DNA of 64,000 nt, from assembly GCA_029204225.1 (NCBI GenBank), contig CM055106.1, forward strand, positions 14,882,393-14,946,392, given 5' to 3'. The DNA comes from Diphasiastrum complanatum (Eukaryota; Streptophyta; Lycopodiopsida; Lycopodiales; Lycopodiaceae). Shown here piece by piece: positions 59,263 through 64,000 of the stretch (position 1 is its first letter; the number at the start of each line of letters is the position of its first letter). A model generated the notes under the pieces. That model made no database searches. It was not told where the DNA came from and saw nothing but the letters and a program-made list of their open reading frames with translations. The translations under genes and the position numbers were made by a program.

Positions 59263-59912
59263 ATGGATTTACAAGCAAGTCATTAAATGACGGGACATCA
59301 AAAACAATTGCTCGAACCTCAAAAAATTCATAAAGTTAGAAACATAGGTTGTTGTATTTCCTTGTGTTTATAGAAGTTAAGCTTTGCTGAAATTAGGCAA
59401 ATTCAGACAAAAAATGATCAAAATTATTATCTTTGTTCATCTGTAAGGCCTGATCGAAAAGATTTTGCTTACTTCTTAAAAACAACTGCGGTTTGTCGTA
59501 AAGCTTTCAAATGTGTTCATGCAATTGGAAACTCAGGACTTGCTCGCATTCACACGAGGTTACAAAAAGATCCAAGCCTTCAAGGTTTTGTTCAAGGTCA
59601 AACTATTTCTCCGAACTGCTTAACAACAAAAGCGTGCTTAACACATTTCATTAATGTAAACGGCCAAAAACTTCCAAATTCTTTGTATTCTCACCTTCCG
59701 GACAATTTCATGAAATTGAAAATATTCTTGATGTACAAAGATTTCACAATGTCCAAGAATGTTCAGCATCTAAGTAATTCTTATTTCATGAAGCTGTGGA
59801 AGAGAGTTTTAGGTCTAGTAAAAATTCTAAAAAAATCGAGAATGTCTATTTGTTACTATTTGTGAACAACTGAAAGCACTCAAAGAACAAGCGAAAACGT
59901 CCCAAGAAAAAG

Positions 59913-59990
59913 GTATTTGACAAATACTAAAATTTGTTATTTTGTTTCACTCATTTTAAAATTTATTTTTTTTGTGTGCGATTGTTTTAG
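59913..59990 (+). other. Spliceosomal intron (78 bp, GT-AG) in the pseudogene
   Basis: AAAAAG|GTATTTGAC and TTGTTTTAG|CGGACATT are good plant splice sites, with a T-rich tail before the AG. Removing 59913-59990 joins ...SQEK to ADITK... in frame (phase 1), linking two conserved coding blocks. Confidence 0.75.
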
Positions 59991-60378
59991 CGGACATTAC
60001 AAAGTCACTTCAAGTCCACAAAGAGCAACAGACAGCAGAAAGACAAAAGCTTGCAAAACACAAAAAAAAAAAGTGTTTTAAGTTTTCTCAAAAGTATTTG
60101 GGTCTTGTACTAGATGGGATGGATCAAAAGAAAACACTAATGCCACATTTTGTGAGAGTGCCAAAGAATCTAAATGAAGCTAATTTTATTGAAGTTCATT
60201 TGGTTGGTGCTCTTATATTTAACGACACTTTGCAGTCTAAAGCGTATTTCAATTATCCAAATGTTCGAAATGATCCAAGCTTGACCATTACCATTATTCA
60301 CAAAATAATAGTTGAATTTGGTAATAGTCTTCTTGAGATTCTCTTGATAATACTGCGAGAGAAAATAAAAGTCAAATA
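59991..60378 (+). pseudogene. Second exon block with DGMDQKKT and NYPNVRNDPS
   Basis: Open frame of about 129 codons from the splice acceptor: lysine-rich start (AERQKLAKHKKKKCFKFSQK), then LDGMDQKKT at 60112-60137 and a conserved strand-rich core. A 1-base shift at about 60335-60343 moves the frame before LDNTARENK. Confidence 0.7.
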
Positions 60379-60783
60379 GTGCTGGCATATTTATAAATGT
60401 TAGTTGCTCTGAAAATTTTCAAAAAAAATAAAATAGAATGTTTAGTGGTGGGTCACACTCATAATCAAATTGACCAAATGTTCAGTTGCTTCTCAAAAAA
60501 GCTAAGACGCAAAAAAGCTTTTTCTTTACTAGTCTTACAGAGTATTATTGAGGACTCGTATACCCCTACACCCAATGTGGTTTTATTGCGTTGCACATTT
60601 GATTTTAGAGATTACATCAAAACGTCGGAAGAATGTTGCGTTGCACCAATAAATGATATTAATTTCCAACATCAGTTTAAAATTGCAAATAATGTTTGGG
60701 GCATCACATTATTGTGGGGAACGCAATTCTATAACTTTGTGTGGTGTGAAAAACTGCCAACATTGGCAAATCTAGCCATGTAG
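60346..60783 (+). pseudogene. Third block with DNTARENK and GHTHNQIDQMF
   Basis: The frame continues from 60346 with one TAA at 60394-60396 and then 128 codons to 60783. GHTHNQID is the best-conserved motif of the relic; NVWGITLLWGTQFYNFVW follows. After 60783 the coding pattern is lost because foreign DNA starts. Confidence 0.7.
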
Positions 60784-60784
60784 C

Positions 60785-61435
60785 GTATTGTAAATTTTTG
60801 TGTATAGTTTTTTTCACACATGTATGGCCAAAGTGCCACATGGCAATCCACTCCTAAAGTGGATTAGTTCGAGCCAAGAAGAGGTGGTTGTGTCGATTTG
60901 GTAGAGGTCCCTATTTATAGGATCTAGACCTTGATTTGATATGAGATTTTGACCAACCATACATCTACCAAGCATGACTCTAGGTAATAGACTAGGGTTC
61001 TATTTTAGGGCAAAAAGGGTGAGTTAACTTCCTAATTACATGCTAGAAATTCACCTAACTTTACAAAGGAAGTGAGTTTTGCTATGTATTCCAAGCTCCC
61101 TAGTGAGAAGATAGATTATTTTTGGAGCTCATTGGCAATCTCGAGTTTACTCTATGTACATTGATTTTGTGATCCAAATGAAACCAACTCTTTGAGTACT
61201 TCAAACTCTGTTCTAAATCCGTACAACAGGCTGCTCTTCACACTGTGGGCTCGGATTTGTGTCTATGATCTTTGTTTATGATTGTCAATGCTTGTTGTGT
61301 GTCAAATTGCCAATCTAGATCAAGATTTGTTGACTAGTTTTTTGATGCATTGTTAAGCAAGTACATAATCTGTGGATCTTCTAAGATTTATGGTCTAAAA
61401 AGTACTATACTTTCACATGTGGCATGGTTACCTTC
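60785..61435. mobile_element. Probable LTR-like insertion within the pseudogene
   Basis: Non-coding DNA separates two coding halves. It has a TATA box (CCCTATTTATAGGATC near 60912) and LTR-like layout: TGTATGGCCAAAGTGCCACA near the left end and TTTCACATGTGGCATGG near the right end. Exact ends and a target duplication were not found. Confidence 0.45.
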
Positions 61436-61566
61436 TGAAGGAGTCCGTTTTTAGAATCTGTGCCTTCTTCTCAAGTTAAGCTTGCACCTTTGTGTCCTCT
61501 AACTTCTGTCTTGGAAGAGCAAAAAGCTCAAAGGGAACATCGGCCAGTGATCCATTTGCAACATTA

Positions 61567-62060
61567 AACTTTTTGGAAACAACCATTAAAGCAGCATACC
61601 AATTTTTTGACGAGTTTGATTGACATTGGTAGACGGATTTTTTTGAAGAGCAAAAAATGTGTTTGCTTGATTTGGGAGACACAAACTTGAAGAATCTCAG
61701 TGGCCAACCATATCTTCAATTCCAACAATGGTAGTTAGTTCCTCTGTTGTTCGAGAACAGACTGAGGCTTTAAACCTTTTTCATAACGAATAACGCGAAA
61801 TTTATTTGGATTCAAGAAAAAGTCGACGAACTATAAATGTTGCCAATGCTAAATGGTTTGGCAATCTCAATGAAATAAAGTTCGGGAGTCTTATTACATT
61901 TTTGGCATCGAAAAATAACGAAAGTCATCCATTTTGGATTGCTAAAGTGATTGGCTTCATTCAGAGCAACGACACTTTGGCCAAGATTGTATGTGTGCAC
62001 TGGATACATACAGTTTTAACAAATGCTTTCTTGGAAAGGTACAAGCTAGAAATGTTGTAA
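61567..62060 (+). pseudogene. C-terminal half of the DGMDQ/GHTH pseudogene
   Basis: Broken pieces around 61567-61735, then an 84-codon frame 61806-62060 with KWFGNLNEIKFGSLITFLAS and HPFWIAKVIGF, IVCVHWIH and YKLEML; the F-W-I-x-K-V...V-H-W pattern resembles a chromatin-reader-like or SH3-like module found near the end of such proteins (inference). Confidence 0.55.
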
Positions 62061-62433
62061 TTAGATCCAAAAGGCAAGCGAAAGCGTTCAACAAAGCACC
62101 AACCAAGAGTCAATAATATAAATCTTCAAGATGTGGATGTGCTTGCATTTAATTTTGAATTAACAATGACAAACTATTTACGAAAGTCAACAATATCTAT
62201 TTTACAAGAACGTCTTGGATTAAGTGGACAACCATCATCTTTGACTCAGCTTCAACGCATCAAAGCCACAATAAATAATTTTCTCTCAACATTGAATGCT
62301 GATTCGAATGAGAATTTGTTGATAGACTTCAATGAAGAAAATGGGTCATCAACTTCTTCAGCTGAAAAGGAGAGCCTTGATAATATTTCAAGCACTCACT
62401 TAAAAGGAGTTAGTGAGAATTCCTTGGAATTTG

Positions 62434-62435
<2 letters not shown>
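62061..62435 (+). pseudogene. Extreme C-terminal tail of the pseudogene
   Basis: After the TAA at 62058-62060 the same frame stays open for about 125 codons: PKGKRKRSTKHQPRVNN, VDVLAFNFELTMTNYLRKST, SILQERLGL, ending in a Ser/Glu-rich tail that runs into (AT)n. Confidence 0.5.

Positions 62436-62488
<53 letters not shown>
62436..62488. repeat. (AT)n microsatellite, about 26 units
   Basis: Perfect AT run immediately after the pseudogene tail. Confidence 0.97.
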
Positions 62489-62495
<7 letters not shown>

Positions 62496-62857
62496 GTGTT
62501 TCAACATTTGTGGGGTTAGCATAGTTGGTTTCAAATGTATTATGTGAGTTATTTTATGAGATTCAATTTAGACCATTAAACTACCATAAGTGTTTGTCAA
62601 TATTGTGTTCACTTTGAATATTTTTAATTTTAAAAGCTCTTTTTGAAATTTTATTTTTTTCGGACATGGTGTATTGATTTTTTGGCCAAAATGCATATAT
62701 TTTGAAAGAATTTTTTGTGATTTTTCGAATTTTTTCATGAAAAAGCATGTTTTTGGGCAAAAATTAAAAAATGATTACTCTTTCTTTTAGGATCTTGACC
62801 CATTTTAAAAGATTTTGCATTTAATGGAGATAACAAATAAATCAATGCCAATGCATA
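62489..62857. other. No gene seen
   Basis: AT-rich with T-runs; a TTTTTGGCCAAAATGCATAT-like stretch near 62680. Confidence 0.5.

Positions 62858-64000
<1,143 letters not shown>

Larger units (their letters stand above)
59375..62435 (+). pseudogene. Broken gene of an uncharacterised transposase-like family (DUF7869-type, by recollection)
   Basis: Ordered blocks: FAYFLKTTAVCRKAFKCVHA near 59460-59530 and LWKRVLGLVKILKKSRMSIC near 59790-59850; a CEQLKALKEQAKTSQEK segment after a 1-base shift; a 78-bp intron; LGLVLDGMDQKKTLMPHFVR near 60100; VHLVGALIFNDT, YPNVRNDPSL; LDNTARENK at 60343-60369; a stop at 60394; CLVVGHTHNQIDQMFSCFSK near 60435; then an insertion (about 60785-61435); FLETTIKAAYQFFDEFD and TDFFEEQKM near 61567-61660; FWIAKVIGF...IVCVHWIH near 61930-62010; a stop at 62058 followed in the same frame by DVLAFNFELTMTNYLRKSTI. 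From memory this order matches large plant/algal proteins with a DUF7869 domain. D-x-x-D, D-N-T and G-H-T-H...D could form an RNase H-like acidic triad (inference). At least two frameshifts and two stops: dead copy. Confidence 0.7.

Overview
The window looks like nuclear DNA of a land plant: AT-rich, saturated with decayed Ty1/Copia retrotransposons, with Ty3/Gypsy-like LTRs, plant-type LINE reverse transcriptase relics, long AG/TC/AT microsatellites, and tRNA-iMet-type primer binding sites (TGGTATCAGAGC). I see no intact host gene, rRNA, tRNA or CRISPR. A non-seed plant (fern, lycophyte or bryophyte) is possible, but nothing here fixes the species.

Layout. 1-3973: a nearly complete + strand Copia pol relic with a 1159-bp 3' LTR (TGTTGGA...TCCAACA), inserted into an older - strand Copia integrase (3974-4762). 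4763-8290: head-to-head remains of one Copia family (+ fragment, LTR relic, - fragment), marked by iterated GACCCAAGGGTCGAA-like motifs in both coding linker and LTR. 9744-15238: a large non-autonomous LTR element (LARD-like) with a 514-bp 5' LTR, PBS, about 4.9 kb of internal DNA without recognisable pol, a PPT and a truncated 3' LTR. 15239-20495: three more Copia relics. 20496-21300: LTR of the GACCC family. 21374-23503: two unrecognised reading frames and a LINE RT relic. 25131-26501: Copia RNase H with an internal tandem duplication, PPT and 3' LTR.

26502-47486 is poor in recognisable coding DNA but rich in structure: a 590-bp fold-back element at 27 kb, six minisatellites or short tandem duplications, a second LINE RT relic (34.4-35.2 kb), long microsatellites, and GC-richer promoter-like islands near 31 kb, 37.5 kb and 46 kb. 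47487-49624 holds a small TRIM-like LTR element with three LTR copies. 49818-51568 looks like an element with terminal inverted repeats that contains a striking hairpin (49978-50318) and a solo LTR with a 5-bp target duplication (50748-51480). 52190-53843 is another rearranged member of the GACCC Copia family, with gag, PBS and LTR.

The most interesting coding relic is at 59375-62430: a broken gene of an uncharacterised family with motifs DGMDQKKT, DNTARENK and GHTHNQIDQMFS (as I recall, DUF7869-type proteins), with a 78-bp GT-AG intron whose removal restores the frame. It is split by an insertion and followed by long (AT)n tracts. A cluster of five 19-bp dyads sits upstream at 57618-57848. 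The genes do not form a working system; the window is a record of nested insertion, inversion and decay.
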